A stretch of 64,000 nt of DNA from Bacillus aquiflavi (GTDB lineage Bacteria; Bacillota; Bacilli; Bacillales; Cytobacillaceae). The DNA lies in the NCBI RefSeq assembly GCF_019915265.1, contig NZ_CP082780.1, positions 1,736,001 to 1,800,000 of the forward strand. Direction: 5' to 3'. A program made the translations under genes and the position numbers. Positions within the stretch are counted from its first letter, which is position 1, and each line of letters begins with the position of its first letter. Positions 46,697-55,479 of this stretch are shown here, one piece after another. A model generated the notes under the pieces. That model made no database searches, was not told the DNA's origin, and saw only the letters and a program-made list of their open reading frames with translations.

Positions 46697-48366
46697 ATGA
46701 AAGCGAATACAAATAGGGTGATTAAAAATTATCTCGGGACGGAGCTTCATGCAAAGGGATGGATTCAAGAAGCAGCCTTACGAATGTTAATGAACAATTT
46801 AGATCAAGAGGTAGCGGAAAGACCTGCAGACCTTGTCGTGTATGGCGGTATCGGAAAAGCAGCTAGAAACTGGGAATGTTACGATGCGATTGTTAAAACA
46901 CTTCATGAACTCGAATCGGACGAAACGTTACTTATTCAATCTGGGAAACCAGTAGCTGTTTTTAAAACTCATCATGATGCGCCCCGAGTCTTAATTGCTA
47001 ATTCAAATTTAGTGCCGGCATGGGCAAATTGGGATACATTTCATGAGCTCGATAAAAAAGGATTGATGATGTATGGACAAATGACCGCGGGCAGCTGGAT
47101 ATATATTGGCAGTCAAGGGATCGTTCAAGGAACATATGAAACATTCGCAGAATTAGCAAGACAACACTTTAACGGATCGTTAACACAGACGATCACATTA
47201 ACTGCTGGTCTAGGAGGAATGGGCGGTGCACAGCCTCTTGCTGTTACGATGAACGATGGGGTTTGTATTGCCGTTGAAGTTGACCGCGAGCGGATTCAGC
47301 GCAGAATTGATACACGTTATTTAGATACGATAGCAGAAACAATAGAAGAGGCGATCCGGCTGGCACAAAATGCAAAACAAAGAGGAAAACCTTTATCGAT
47401 CGGTTTAGTAGGCAATGCTGCTGAAGTTTTACCAAAAATGATTGAGATTGGCTTTATTCCAGATGTACTGACAGATCAAACGTCTGCCCATGACCCTTTA
47501 AATGGCTACATTCCAATTGGATATAGTCTCGAAGAAGCAGCTTCATTACGAGTGGCAGACGAAGAACGATATATAAAAGAATCAAAGAAAAGCATGGCGG
47601 TGCATGTTCAAGCAATGTTAGCAATGCAGAAACGCGGAGCAATTACATTTGATTATGGAAATAACATCCGGCAAGTGGCGAAGGATGAGGGCATTGAAAA
47701 CGCATTTCAATTTCCAGGCTTTGTTCCTGCTTATATTCGTCCCCTCTTCTGTGAAGGGAAAGGGCCATTCCGTTGGGTGGCATTATCTGGTGATAAAGAG
47801 GATATTTATAAATTAGATGAAGTGATTTTACGTGAGTTCAAAGACGATCATCATTTATGTAAATGGATTCGCCTGGCACAAGAAAAAATTCAATTTCAAG
47901 GATTGCCATCGCGAATTTGTTGGCTCGGATACGGAGATCGGGCAAGACTCGGGAAAATCATGAATGATATGGTAAGAAGTGGTGAATTAAAGGCACCAAT
48001 TGTTATCGGGCGTGATCACCTTGATTCAGGTTCAGTTGCTTCACCAAACAGAGAAACTGAAGGAATGAAGGAATGAAGGATGGCAGTGATGCGGTGGCGG
48101 ATTGGCCGATTTTAAATGCATTAATTAATGCTGTCGGTGGTGCAAGCTGGGTATCAGTTCATCACGGCGGCGGAGTAGGAATGGGTTATTCACTGCATGC
48201 GGGCATGGTGATCGTTGCCGACGGTACGAAAGAAGCTGAACAAAGATTGGAGCGTGTATTAACGACAGATCCAGGAATGGGTGTTGTTCGACATGTTGAT
48301 GCTGGTTATGATTTAGCGGTTAAAACAGCAAAAGAAAATGGCATTCATATACCGATGATCGACTAA
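46697..48366 (+). pseudogene. hutU: Urocanate hydratase, frameshifted by an 8-bp tandem duplication
   Basis: HutU converts urocanate to imidazolonepropionate in histidine breakdown, using NAD. ATG 46697 follows AGGAGGG by seven bases. The first 459 codons carry [30 protein letters not shown] (NAD loop), [25 protein letters not shown] and [26 protein letters not shown] is then present twice in a row (48060-48075), shifting the frame to a stop at 48074-48076. Removing one copy joins directly to [36 protein letters not shown] and ends at 48366, 553 aa, normal for HutU. The lost tail contains conserved residues, so the product should be inactive in this form. Slippage at the repeat could restore it. 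Confidence 0.93.
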
Positions 48367-48380
48367 TAGGAGGGTAAAAC

Positions 48381-49658
48381 GTGCAGAAAAAACCGATATT
48401 TGTACAAAATGCAAATCAAATCATCACATTAAAAGGAAGTTCAGAAAAACCGTTAACAAAAGAGCAGATGAATGAGCTTCATATCATTGAAAACAGTTCT
48501 TTATGGCTTGAAGATGGAAAAATTCAAATGGTCGGACCACACGATAAATTGGTTGAGCAATATAAAGACCGACTTCATGAGGCGGAAATCATCGATAGTT
48601 ATGGAAAAATCATTCTACCTGGACTTGTTGATCCTCATACACATTTAGTGTATGCAGGCAGTCGTGAAGGTGAATTTAATATGCGGTTAAATGGCGCGAC
48701 TTATATGGAAATTATGAACAATGGCGGCGGTATTCATGCAACAACATCAAAAACTCGTGAAGCATGTGAAGACGAATTGTTTGCACAAAGTTTCAGACGA
48801 TTAAATGCGTTTTTACTTCACGGTGTTACAACTGTTGAAGCAAAGAGCGGCTACGGACTAAATTGGGAAACAGAATATAAACAATTAAAAGTTGCTAAGC
48901 GGTTAAATGAAGCGCATGTCATTGATATCGTAAGTACGTTTATGGGTGCACATGCTGTACCAGCAGATTTTAAACATCTCGAAGACAAGTTTGTTGACTT
49001 TGTCATTGAAGAAATGCTGCCAAAGGTAGCGGAAGAGAATTTGGCCGAATTTAATGATGTATTTTGTGAAAGGGGTGTATTTACTCCAGAACAGTCGCGG
49101 AGAATTTTGTTAGCTGGGAAAAAGTATGGGCTTATTCCGAAGTTGCATGCAGACGAAATCGAACCATATGAGGGAGCGGAACTTGCTGCCGAAGTGGGGG
49201 CAATTTCTGCAGATCATTTATTAAAAGCATCTGAAAAAGGGATGAAGGCAATGGCTGATAAAGGAGTCATTGGCGTCCTTCTCCCTGGAACAGCGTTTTT
49301 CTTAATGGCAGAATCGGCAAATGGTCGTAAAATGATTGATCTTGGGGTGCCCGTAGCATTATCAACAGATTGTAATCCAGGGTCATCACCAACCTGTTCT
49401 TTACCTTTTATAATGAATCTCGCTTGTTTAAAAATGGGCTTGACACCTGCTGAAGCAATTGTAGCTGCAACAATCAATGCTGCTCATGCAATTAACCGGG
49501 GTCAAGAGATTGGCAGTATTGAGATTGGCAAAAAGGCTGACATTGTGATAATGGATGTTCCAAATTATATGCAGCTTGCGTATCATTATGGAATGAATCA
49601 TACAGATACGGTTATTAAAAATGGTAAAGTTGTAGTTTTAGGAGGTCAAATACAATGA
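48381..49658 (+). CDS. hutI: Imidazolonepropionase
   Basis: HutI hydrolyses imidazolone-5-propionate to N-formimidoylglutamate. It is a 425-aa metal-dependent amidohydrolase: DPHTHLVYAGSREGEFNMRLNGATYMEI (metal His pair), KSGYGLNWETEYK, LHADEIEPYEGAELAAEVGAISADHL, and LSTDCNPGSSPTCSLPFIM (metal Asp). The start is GTG 48381 behind TAGGAGGG, 14 bases after hutU; the stop overlaps the hutG start. It looks intact. Confidence 0.97.
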   Translation: MQKKPIFVQNANQIITLKGSSEKPLTKEQMNELHIIENSSLWLEDGKIQMVGPHDKLVEQYKDRLHEAEIIDSYGKIILPGLVDPHTHLVYAGSREGEFNMRLNGATYMEIMNNGGGIHATTSKTREACEDELFAQSFRRLNAFLLHGVTTVEAKSGYGLNWETEYKQLKVAKRLNEAHVIDIVSTFMGAHAVPADFKHLEDKFVDFVIEEMLPKVAEENLAEFNDVFCERGVFTPEQSRRILLAGKKYGLIPKLHADEIEPYEGAELAAEVGAISADHLLKASEKGMKAMADKGVIGVLLPGTAFFLMAESANGRKMIDLGVPVALSTDCNPGSSPTCSLPFIMNLACLKMGLTPAEAIVAATINAAHAINRGQEIGSIEIGKKADIVIMDVPNYMQLAYHYGMNHTDTVIKNGKVVVLGGQIQ

Positions 49659-50644
49659 AACTACCAATTTCACCGCCAACATTTTATTGGCCAAAACAAG
49701 CACCGGCAGATGATGTGAAAGTTCATGAATGGATTAAACAGCCTGCTAGTTTAAATGAAACTGTCATTTATAAAAACTGGGATGCCATTTTATTTGGCGT
49801 CCCGTTATCACGTTCATCGATTAGTGTTTCTGGTGCATCCGAATTTCCAGAGGCATTTCGGCGCTCATGGAACGGATTTTCCACTTATAATCTTGATGAT
49901 GAAACAGAATTAAAAGATTTAAAGATTGCTGATATAGGCGACGTGTCAATGCATTTTACAAATATTTTAAAATGTCATCGCAATATAAAAGAAACGATGC
50001 TAGGAGTTCGCCAACTTTTCCCCAAAGCTTATCCAATTGCAATCGGTGGAGATCATTCAATTACAGCAATGTTAGTTGCTGGATTAAAAGAGGCCGAACC
50101 AACAAAAGAAATCGGTATTTTACAGTTTGATACCCATTTTGATCTACGCAGTTTAGCTGATCATGGTCCAACTAACGGCACACCAATTCGCAATTTGATT
50201 GAAAGTGGAATAATAAAAGGGGAAAATGTTTATAACATCGGACTTCACGGCTTTTATAACAGTCAATCATTAATTTCATATGCTAAAGAGCATCGTGTTC
50301 AATATGTTACCATGAAGCAAGTGCGAAAGAGCGGTATTAAAGAGACTGTAAAGAAGGCACTTCATTATTTACAGAACAAGGTCGACACAATTTATGTAAC
50401 TGTTGATATGGATGTATTAGATATCGGTTTTGCACCTGGTGTTCCCGCATCAACTCCAGGTGGGATGAGAACGGATGAGCTGTTTGAAGCAGTTTATTTA
50501 GCAGGTGCTGCTTCAAAAGTGAAAGCATTGGATATTGTTTGTTTAGATCCTACACGTGATGAAGCGGCTAAACCGACAGTAAAGGCAGGCACGTATACGT
50601 TTCTATCATTTTTAACTGGAGTTCAGCATAAACGGTCAGGCTAG
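49655..50644 (+). CDS. hutG: Formimidoylglutamase
   Basis: HutG releases formamide from N-formimidoylglutamate to give glutamate. It is a 329-aa member of the ureohydrolase (arginase) family with the two-manganese ligands in AIGGDHSITA, LQFDTHFDLR and VTVDMDVLDIGFAPGVPA, and C-terminal CLDPTRDEAAKPTVKAG. ATG 49655 overlaps the hutI stop by four bases and follows TAGGAGGT. hutH, which makes urocanate, is not in the window, so this operon needs an unlinked histidase. Confidence 0.96.
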   Translation: MKLPISPPTFYWPKQAPADDVKVHEWIKQPASLNETVIYKNWDAILFGVPLSRSSISVSGASEFPEAFRRSWNGFSTYNLDDETELKDLKIADIGDVSMHFTNILKCHRNIKETMLGVRQLFPKAYPIAIGGDHSITAMLVAGLKEAEPTKEIGILQFDTHFDLRSLADHGPTNGTPIRNLIESGIIKGENVYNIGLHGFYNSQSLISYAKEHRVQYVTMKQVRKSGIKETVKKALHYLQNKVDTIYVTVDMDVLDIGFAPGVPASTPGGMRTDELFEAVYLAGAASKVKALDIVCLDPTRDEAAKPTVKAGTYTFLSFLTGVQHKRSG

Positions 50645-50732
50645 GAAAAAAAGCTACATTTCTTCTGTTAAACATGACAAAATTAGTATAATATAATAGT
50701 AGTTGTCTTGAATGGAGGAGAATGGCTAGGCT

Positions 50733-51674
50733 ATGGGAACTTTTATTTTTATTGCGTTATTTTTGATTGCTGTTACTTTATTCGCTGTAAAGAAACGTAA
50801 GAAATTGCCTCAAAAACCCAAATTACATCGCATTGATATCCCAGAACATTTAGGTATTCGTGACAAGTCATTAGTAAGTATCGTTGAAAGACTTGAATCG
50901 TCTTTATCAGACGAATATATAAAAAAAGTTCAAACTCGTGTTCTGGACCATCATCCAGACTGGACTGAAGCTGATTTTGATTGGCGGTTGTTTGAACTAA
51001 AACGATATTTTATTATGAATAGTATTTTACAAACTGTGCCAATGTTTAGTCATGAAGTGGATAAAATTTGGCATGAAATGCTTTTATTTACAAAAGAATA
51101 CGAAAATTTTTCAAACGCTTTTCTTGGAAGTTACTTACACCATACACCTAATTTAAATGTTCAGCCGATTCCCGATGAAAGAGCATTTTTCGATTGGGTC
51201 TATGTACAATTATTTGAAACGACAAAAAACAGTCACCTATTGTGGGGGAGGTTTTTTCGCGAGCCGCTAAATCAAACGCTGTTAACTGAATTCAAAAATC
51301 GTACAGAAGCTGAAATACTCGATAAATATTTTAGTCGCAATGAAGATGGGAATACAATTGGTATTTATATAATTAGAAAATTGAAGCAACAAATTGAAGA
51401 TAGTAAAAAAATAAGAAAGACGGGAAATAAAAAACCATTTAATCGTACTGCATCGGACGGTGATTTCGTCGAGTTAATAATACCAATGGTTTTTTTATCG
51501 CTATATTATTCCGATACATATGAAAATGAAATGAACGAGCTCATCCCAATTGATTTGTCTCAAGAAAGCAGTTCTAATTCTGGAAGCGGTTTTTTTGGAG
51601 ATTCAAGCGATGCGAGCGGCTCAAGCGATTCAAGTTGTTCAAGCTGCTCGAGCTGTGGAGGAGGCTGCAGTTAA
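50733..51674 (+). CDS. Membrane-anchored protein with glycine-rich-domain-like core and Ser/Cys/Gly tail
   Basis: A 313-aa protein of unknown function. N-terminal anchor (FIFIALFLIAVTLFAV), then a cytosolic or wall-facing domain with MFSHEVDKIWHEMLLFTKEYENF, a VDxxWHxHLL-like motif as in DUF1399/glycine-rich-domain proteins. The end is low complexity: SSSNSGSGFFGDSSDASGSS and then CSSCSSCGGGCS. Such Cys/Ser/Gly tails occur in several uncharacterised bacillar proteins and could bind metal or be modified. GGAGGAG precedes ATG 50733. It is monocistronic with a terminator after it. Confidence 0.75.
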   Translation: MGTFIFIALFLIAVTLFAVKKRKKLPQKPKLHRIDIPEHLGIRDKSLVSIVERLESSLSDEYIKKVQTRVLDHHPDWTEADFDWRLFELKRYFIMNSILQTVPMFSHEVDKIWHEMLLFTKEYENFSNAFLGSYLHHTPNLNVQPIPDERAFFDWVYVQLFETTKNSHLLWGRFFREPLNQTLLTEFKNRTEAEILDKYFSRNEDGNTIGIYIIRKLKQQIEDSKKIRKTGNKKPFNRTASDGDFVELIIPMVFLSLYYSDTYENEMNELIPIDLSQESSSNSGSGFFGDSSDASGSSDSSCSSCSSCGGGCS

Positions 51675-51690
51675 GCCTTATAAATCTTAA

Positions 51691-51714
51691 TCCCCCACCG
51701 AAACAAGTGGGGGA
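51691..51714 (+). terminator. Terminator after the Cys/Ser-tailed protein gene
   Basis: TCCCCCAC and GTGGGGGA with an 8-base loop, between convergent genes. Confidence 0.75.
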
Positions 51715-51720
51715 ACTTAT

Positions 51721-51963
51721 TTAATGTAGTTTACTTTCTACTTGCTGTACTACTTCTTCTGCTGAAAGTCCGTTTGCTTCGATTACTGGCCCTTCAATTA
51801 TTTTATTTTGAATCCCCATTACATTTGAATCAATCCCTGTTAGAACACAAAGTGAACACCCTTTTGCATCAGATTCTTGTCGGATCTCGATAACATCATA
51901 TCCTTTTTCACGAAGTGCTTGTTGAACATTTGTTAAAGATTCCTCAACCCCAATTTTCTCCAT
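51721..51963 (-). CDS. ykuS: YkuS-family (UPF0180) small protein, 80 aa
   Basis: Small soluble alpha/beta protein: [24 protein letters not shown], then [18 protein letters not shown] with a CxxC, then [18 protein letters not shown]. It matches the UPF0180/YkuS family of bacilli; function unknown. I start at ATG 51963 after GGAGGTGG; the frame extends upstream without another ribosome site. Confidence 0.88.
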   Translation of the reverse strand: MEKIGVEESLTNVQQALREKGYDVIEIRQESDAKGCSLCVLTGIDSNVMGIQNKIIEGPVIEANGLSAEEVVQQVESKLH

Positions 51964-52077
51964 TCGCACCACCTCCTTGTAAATAATTTTTCCTCTAAAG
52001 GAGTAAAATATTCTATATGTTGTTTGCACATGATTTAGCTCTTTCATTCAAATCATGTGAATGGAGGTGAACACCAT

Positions 52078-52206
52078 ATGGGAAAACGGAAAAAAGATCC
52101 TTCCAAAGGAAAGCTGTCTTCTCCAGAAGTTGAAGGGCAAGGAACAACAAATATAGAAACTGATGGCGTAAGTGCATCATCATCACGAAAGAAAAAGAAG
52201 CGATGA
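52078..52206 (+). CDS. yuzL: YuzL-like small basic protein, 42 aa
   Basis: A short gene divergent from ykuS. GGAGGTG lies nine bases before ATG 52078. The peptide MGKRKKDPSKGKLSSPEVEG continues QGTTNIETDG and ends SSSRKKKKR. It is basic at both ends, disordered-looking and matches my memory of the YuzL family of bacilli, unknown role. A terminator follows immediately. Confidence 0.7.
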   Translation: MGKRKKDPSKGKLSSPEVEGQGTTNIETDGVSASSSRKKKKR

Positions 52207-52214
52207 TAAGATAG

Positions 52215-52239
52215 AGCGATCGGGATTTTTCCGATCGCT
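52215..52239 (+). terminator. Terminator after the yuzL-like gene
   Basis: AGCGATCGG and CCGATCGCT with a 7-base loop, then TT. Confidence 0.75.
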
Positions 52240-52409
52240 TTAGACAGTTGACAAACGGACTCATAAACGACTTCGACTTGTTCTTTTTGCTGCTGACAGA
52301 AGGGGTATTTGCCTCAATACTGCCTTTGTCTACAAGCCCAAAAACGCTCCGACTGTCTTTTCACGCTAGCCCAATCGATAAAAAAAATTTTCTTTTATAA
52401 CTTCGCTTG

Positions 52410-52452
52410 TTGACATTTTTTAATTTACATCGTATTATACCCATAAGGGTAT
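52410..52452 (+). promoter_or_regulatory. Sigma-A promoter with CstR-type operator 1 of the sulfur cluster
   Basis: Consensus -35 TTGACA (52410-52415), 17-base spacer, -10 TATTAT (52433-52438). The palindrome ATACCCATAAGGGTAT (52437-52452) overlaps the -10 and start region, ideal for repression by a CstR/CsoR-type protein that is released by persulfides or copper. The sulfur-related genes downstream favour CstR. Confidence 0.85.
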
Positions 52453-52480
52453 AAAATATTACGTAAGAGGAGTGATAATA

Positions 52481-52507
52481 GTGTTAAAGGTTGTTTCTTC
52501 TCAATAG
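52481..52507 (+). other. Eight-codon leader reading frame between the two operators
   Basis: AGAGGAG followed eight bases later by GTG 52481 would start an MLKVVSSQ peptide ending at TAG 52505. The ribosome site is strong, the frame tiny. It may be a leader peptide or a remnant of a lost gene. Confidence 0.3.
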
Positions 52508-52528
52508 CATATTTTTTTACCTTTTTAT

Positions 52529-52547
52529 ATACCTGTATGGGTATAAT
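52529..52547 (+). promoter_or_regulatory. CstR-type operator 2, overlapping a perfect -10 element
   Basis: ATACCTGTATGGGTAT (52529-52544) overlaps TATAAT (52542-52547), 50 bases before the rhodanese/MBL start. No good -35 is seen, so the -10 may belong to a weak or activated second promoter. Confidence 0.7.
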
Positions 52548-52596
52548 TCGGAATGAAATCTTTTTTCTATCATAAACTAAATGGAGGTATACAAGA

Positions 52597-53733
52597 ATGA
52601 CTGCAAAAGCAATGAAAGCAAGTGAAGTAGCTAAAAAAGTTATAAACAAAGAGGAATTATTTATTTTAGACGTAAGAAACGAGGCTGATTTTGCCGATTG
52701 GAAAATCGAAGGTGAAGCAGTTACATCAATTAATACTCCTTATTTTGAGTTAATTGATGGAATTGATCCTGTACGAAATGATTTACCTAAGGATAAACCC
52801 ATTTTAGTTGTTTGTGCTAAGGAAGGATCTTCAAAATTTGTTGCTGAAATGCTCGCTGAAGATGGATTTAAAGAAGTATCATATTTAGAAGGCGGAATGA
52901 AATCTTGGAGTGAGTATTTATATAAAACTAAAGTGTATCAAGATGAAAAAATAAAGGTGTACCAATTAATCCGTGTAGGAAAAGGTTGCTTATCTTATAT
53001 GGTTATTTCAGGGAAGGAAGCTCTTGTTGTAGACCCAGCACGTTTCCTTGATGTGTATGAAACAATCGCAGCCGATGAAGGAGTAAAAATTACTCATATT
53101 GTTGATTCGCACTTACATGCAGACCATATTTCAGGTGGAAAACAGTTAGCTGAAAAAACAGGTGCAGCTTACTATCTTATGAAGAGTGAAGGCGCGGTGT
53201 TCGACTTTGAACCACTTGAGAACTATCATAAGATTCACTTCGAACAAGTTAACCTTGAAGTATTAGCAGTAAAAACACCAGGACATACACCTGGCAGTGT
53301 TTCTTTCTTTGTGAATGATAAATTATTATTCTCAGGAGATACTATTTTTGTAGGTGGACTTGGCCGCCCTGATTTAGGCGGAAAAGTAAGAGAATGGGCA
53401 AACGATCTTTATGATACTGTTTATGAAAAGGTTGCTACTATTGCTGATGATGTAGTTGTACTTCCAGGCCATTACGCAAGCTTAGATGAAGAAATGAATT
53501 CAAATGGCTACATCGGTGATTTACTCGGCAATATTCGTTCTCGTAACGATATGATGAAAAACAAAGGAAAAGCAGAGTTTGTCGATATGGTTGAAGCAAA
53601 TGCAAACACAGAAACACCACCAAACTTTGAAGAAATCGTTGCTATCAACCGTGGGGAACTTGAAGCAGATGGTGAAAAACAGCAAGAACTAGAAATTGGA
53701 CCAAACCGTTGTGCACTTCACCATACTAATTAA
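52597..53733 (+). CDS. Rhodanese-metallo-beta-lactamase fusion, persulfide dioxygenase-like (CstB/YrkH type)
   Basis: A 378-aa fusion. Residues 1-110 form a rhodanese domain (LDVRNEADFADWKIEGE; active Cys in LVVCAKEGSSKF; YLEGGMKSW). The rest is a metallo-beta-lactamase fold of the persulfide dioxygenase (ETHE1/CstB) branch: SHLHADHISGG iron ligands, KTPGHTPGSVSFF, LLFSGDTIFVGGLGRPDLGG, VLPGHYASL. Such enzymes oxidise persulfides to sulfite or thiosulfate. GGAGGT lies before ATG 52597. Two CstR-type operators upstream and a SulP transporter downstream fit sulfide detoxification. It lacks the second rhodanese of Staphylococcus CstB. Confidence 0.9.
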   Translation: MTAKAMKASEVAKKVINKEELFILDVRNEADFADWKIEGEAVTSINTPYFELIDGIDPVRNDLPKDKPILVVCAKEGSSKFVAEMLAEDGFKEVSYLEGGMKSWSEYLYKTKVYQDEKIKVYQLIRVGKGCLSYMVISGKEALVVDPARFLDVYETIAADEGVKITHIVDSHLHADHISGGKQLAEKTGAAYYLMKSEGAVFDFEPLENYHKIHFEQVNLEVLAVKTPGHTPGSVSFFVNDKLLFSGDTIFVGGLGRPDLGGKVREWANDLYDTVYEKVATIADDVVVLPGHYASLDEEMNSNGYIGDLLGNIRSRNDMMKNKGKAEFVDMVEANANTETPPNFEEIVAINRGELEADGEKQQELEIGPNRCALHHTN

Positions 53734-53744
53734 TTTAGGTGTTT

Positions 53745-53775
53745 TGTAAAGGGACATTTTTCATGTCCCTTTACA
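53745..53775 (+). terminator. Hairpin between the persulfide-dioxygenase gene and sulP
   Basis: Perfect 13-bp arms TGTAAAGGGACAT and ATGTCCCTTTACA with a 5-base loop, but no T run follows; it may weaken read-through or stabilise mRNA ends and not stop transcription fully. Confidence 0.55.
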
Positions 53776-53803
53776 GCTTTAATTGAGGAGGCTTTATTGT
53801 TTA

Positions 53804-55468
53804 ATGAACAAATTTATTCCTGCATTTGACTGGATTCGAAATTATAACAAAACAGATTTGACAGGTGATTTGCAAGCGGGATTAATTGTCGCAATTATGC
53901 TTATTCCTCAAGGGATGGCATATGCTATGCTTGCAGGATTGCCGCCCGTAATTGGTTTATATGCATCGACAGTTCCGTTAATTATTTATGCTTTATTTGG
54001 GACATCCCGTCAATTAGCGGTTGGCCCAGTTGCAATGGTTTCTCTTTTAGTATTAGCAGGTGTATCTACGATAGCAGAGCCTGGTTCTAAAGAATATATT
54101 TCACTTGTGTTATTACTTGCACTTATGATCGGGGTTATTCAGTTTTTGATGGGGTTATTTAAGCTTGGATTTATCGTTAACTTCCTTTCACATGGTGTGA
54201 TTAGTGCATTTACTTCAGCAGCAGCCATCATCATTGGGTTAAGTCAGTTAAAAGAGCTGTTGGGGATCAAGATTGAGTCAAGTAATGTCTTCGGCAAGCT
54301 TTGGGAAGTGATTAATAAGTTTACAGAAATTCACGTGACTACGTTTGTAGTTGGAATAATTAGTATCCTTTTACTTGTCGGTTTAAAAAAGTTTCTTCCA
54401 AAGGTGCCAGCTCCACTTGTAGTTGTTGTTTTAAGTACACTCTCTGTGTTTTTTTTAAATCTTGAAGAGAAGGGAGTAAAAATTGTTGGAAGCGTTCCTC
54501 AAGGTCTTCCATCACTTTCATTTCCTTCTTTTGATATGAATGCTCTTGTAGTATTACTGCCAATTGCTTTAACGATTTCGTTCGTCGGATTTATGGAATC
54601 AATTGCAATGGCAAAGGCGATTGCAGCTAAAGAGAAATATAAAGTTGATGCAAATAAAGAACTTATTGGATTAGGTTTAGCAAACGTTGGAGGGTCTTTT
54701 TTCTCAGCATATCCGGTAACTGGTGGATTTTCACGTTCAGCAGTTAACTACCAAGCAGGTGCGAGAACACCATTAGCATCGGTTATTACTGCTGTTTTAA
54801 TTATTTTAACTTTATTATTTTTCACTCCTTTATTTTATTACTTACCAAAGGCAGTGTTAGCAGCAATTATTATGGTCGCTGTGTACGGATTAATCGACTT
54901 TAATGAATCGAAAGAACTGTTTAAAATTCAAAAAACGGATGGTTTTACATGGTTAATCACTTTTTTAGCTACATTAACTTTAGGGATTGAACAAGGAATT
55001 TTAATCGGAGCAGCATTTTCATTAATTATCTTTATTTGGAGAAGTGCTAATCCACATGTAGCTGAATTAGGTTTATTAGAGACAGAATCAGTGTATAAAA
55101 ATATTAATCGTTATCCAAATGCAAAAATAGATCCTGAAGTATTAATATTCAGAGTAGATTCATCATTATATTTTGCAAATATGACTTTTCTCGAAGATAA
55201 ATTATGTGACGCAGCTAGTAAAAAGGAACGATTAAAATGGATAATTTTAGATTTTTCGGGTGTTAACTCAATTGATGCAGTTGCCATTCATTCTTTTGAG
55301 GATTTAATTGCTAATTGCAGCAAAGGCGAAGTCAAATTTTTAGCCGCTGGAATGAAAGGCCCTGTTTTAGATTTATTTAAAAAATCTGAGATAAAAGAAA
55401 AACTCGGTAATCGGTTTAAATATCATTATTTAACGATTGATCATGCATTAAAAGACATTGGAAAGTAA
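53804..55468 (+). CDS. sulP: SulP-family anion transporter with STAS domain
   Basis: A 554-aa membrane transporter: GDLQAGLIVAIMLIPQGMAYAMLAGLPPVIGLYAS is the SulP opening, followed by about twelve spans with NVGGSFFSAYPVTGGFSRSAVN, and a cytosolic STAS domain (from about residue 430; ILDFSGVNSIDAVAIHS). Family members carry sulfate, bicarbonate or other anions. I start at ATG 53804 after GAGGAGG (13 bases, long) because the ORF upstream contains that ribosome site. A carbonic anhydrase gene follows after 11 bases, which favours bicarbonate; the sulfur enzyme upstream favours sulfite or sulfate. Undecided. Confidence 0.92.
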   Translation: MNKFIPAFDWIRNYNKTDLTGDLQAGLIVAIMLIPQGMAYAMLAGLPPVIGLYASTVPLIIYALFGTSRQLAVGPVAMVSLLVLAGVSTIAEPGSKEYISLVLLLALMIGVIQFLMGLFKLGFIVNFLSHGVISAFTSAAAIIIGLSQLKELLGIKIESSNVFGKLWEVINKFTEIHVTTFVVGIISILLLVGLKKFLPKVPAPLVVVVLSTLSVFFLNLEEKGVKIVGSVPQGLPSLSFPSFDMNALVVLLPIALTISFVGFMESIAMAKAIAAKEKYKVDANKELIGLGLANVGGSFFSAYPVTGGFSRSAVNYQAGARTPLASVITAVLIILTLLFFTPLFYYLPKAVLAAIIMVAVYGLIDFNESKELFKIQKTDGFTWLITFLATLTLGIEQGILIGAAFSLIIFIWRSANPHVAELGLLETESVYKNINRYPNAKIDPEVLIFRVDSSLYFANMTFLEDKLCDAASKKERLKWIILDFSGVNSIDAVAIHSFEDLIANCSKGEVKFLAAGMKGPVLDLFKKSEIKEKLGNRFKYHYLTIDHALKDIGK

Positions 55469-55479
55469 GGTGACATCGG

